A stretch of 64,000 bases of DNA from Ruegeria marisrubri (GTDB lineage: Bacteria > Pseudomonadota > Alphaproteobacteria > Rhodobacterales > Rhodobacteraceae): positions 186,001 through 250,000 of the forward strand of contig NZ_LQBQ01000035.1 of assembly GCF_001507595.1 (NCBI RefSeq), written 5' to 3'. Made by a program: the position numbers and the translations under genes. Below are positions 63,473 through 64,000 of the stretch, one piece after another. A model generated the notes under the pieces. That model was not told the DNA's origin. It did no database searches and saw only the letters and a program-made list of their open reading frames with translations. Positions within the stretch are counted from its first letter, which is position 1, and each line of letters opens with the position of its first letter.

Positions 63473-64000
63473 CTAGATGGCCGAACTGTGCCCCGCCTTG
63501 CTCAGGTCATAGGCATCAAAGCTGCGCGCAATCATCCGGGTCAGCGGCCGGGCCTCGGGCGGAATGAACAGGCCTTCGTCGTTGATGCTCAGCAACCCGT
63601 CGAACTCGCGATTGGCTTTCTCGTACATCCCGACCAGCTCGGCGCGGGTCACCTCGTGGTCGCGCAGGATTTCCGCCGAATCGATCCGGAAGTCGCACAT
63701 CAGCGCCTCGATCAGCCGGGCGCGCAGAACGTCCTGCTCCTTGAACAGGTGGCCGCGCGAGGTCGAGAACCGCCCTTCGCGGATGGCCGCGGTATGCGCC
63801 CCGGTGGCCGGCGCGTTCTGCGCATAGCCCTGCGGGAATTTCGAAATCGAGCTGGCCCCGACCCCGATCAGAACCTCGGCCTGATCGTCGGTGTAGCCCT
63901 GGAAGTTCCGCTTGAGCCGGCCGGCCTTGAGCGCATGGGTCAGGCCGTCATCCTGCGTGGCGAAGTGGTCGATGCCGATCTCGGCGTAGTTGTCCCACAT
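63473..64000 (-). CDS. hemN: Oxygen-independent coproporphyrinogen III oxidase (5' partial)
   Basis: Only the C-terminal 176 codons or so are in the window; the N terminus with the radical-SAM CxxxCxxC site lies beyond the right edge. Visible landmarks are YAEIGIDHFATQDDGLTHAL, RNFQGYT and LIGVGASSISKFPQGYAQN, followed by the HemN C-terminal domain. The enzyme decarboxylates coproporphyrinogen III without oxygen in heme synthesis. Confidence 0.93.
   Translation of the reverse strand: MWDNYAEIGIDHFATQDDGLTHALKAGRLKRNFQGYTDDQAEVLIGVGASSISKFPQGYAQNAPATGAHTAAIREGRFSTSRGHLFKEQDVLRARLIEALMCDFRIDSAEILRDHEVTRAELVGMYEKANREFDGLLSINDEGLFIPPEARPLTRMIARSFDAYDLSKAGHSSAI

Noticed and set aside
61383..63476. 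A 697-codon open frame opposite the EF-G-like gene
   Set aside because: No recognisable motif and composition typical of an antisense shadow; the minus-strand gene has clear GTPase and EF-G domains.

Overview
The window is high-GC, densely packed chromosomal DNA from an alphaproteobacterium, most likely a marine Roseobacter-group member of the Rhodobacterales. This rests on gene content: the TauR/Xsc/Pta/AckA/SoeABC sulfonate module, a membrane-anchored CycM-type cytochrome c, a TrcR (DUF1013) regulator, an Ada-like protein without the N-terminal zinc domain, and a dnaX-ybaB-recR cluster. I see no phage, transposase, CRISPR array, tRNA or rRNA. Assignments come from reading motifs by eye; no database search was run.

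Layout. 1-8.2 kb: housekeeping genes (GNAT-like protein, phhB, EF-hand protein, glycine-zipper lipoprotein, peroxiredoxin, ferredoxin-reductase-like flavoprotein, rsmD, map, sfsA, MoCF-domain protein, GNAT, AhpD-like protein). 8.2-16.4 kb: envelope and metabolic genes (OmpA-like, GT14 glycosyltransferase, phospholipase-D-type lipoprotein, LysR, DUF4399, AEC transporter, fadH). 16.5-19.4 kb: rppH, an FkbM methyltransferase gene, a second partial copy of the rppH 3' end, then a lower-GC SDR gene with altered catalytic residues; this looks like a small insertion. 19.4-29 kb: adenosine/ribokinase-type kinase, nth, Ada/Ogt-like protein, OmpA lipoprotein, FMN reductase, HTD2-like hydratase, FAD oxidoreductase and mnmD (a possible split MnmC), DMT transporter, lytic transglycosylase, dapA.

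30-40.2 kb is the most coherent pathway block. On the minus strand, xsc, pta, ackA, soeA, soeB and soeC run in order behind the MocR-type regulator gene tauR. Together they would convert sulfoacetaldehyde plus phosphate to acetyl phosphate and sulfite, pass acetyl phosphate to acetyl-CoA or acetate, and oxidise sulfite to sulfate in the cytoplasm with electrons entering the quinone pool. Two pairs of CTGGAC-type direct repeats, one before xsc and one between tauR and the divergent arsR-permease pair, are probable TauR sites.

40.3-50.3 kb: arsR and an ArsP/UPF0718-type permease, trcR, an RNase T2, recR, ybaB, dnaX, a phosphatase, a clear cobalamin riboswitch upstream of a small cysteine-rich protein, a TetR/hydrolase divergent pair with twin operators, and the 4.5S SRP RNA gene (minus strand). 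50.4-64 kb: a CpdB-like nucleotidase, nudC, an SRPBCC protein, pheA, cycM, the yejABEF-type peptide ABC importer, an EF-G paralogue with a degenerate GTPase motif, and the C-terminal part of hemN running off the right edge.
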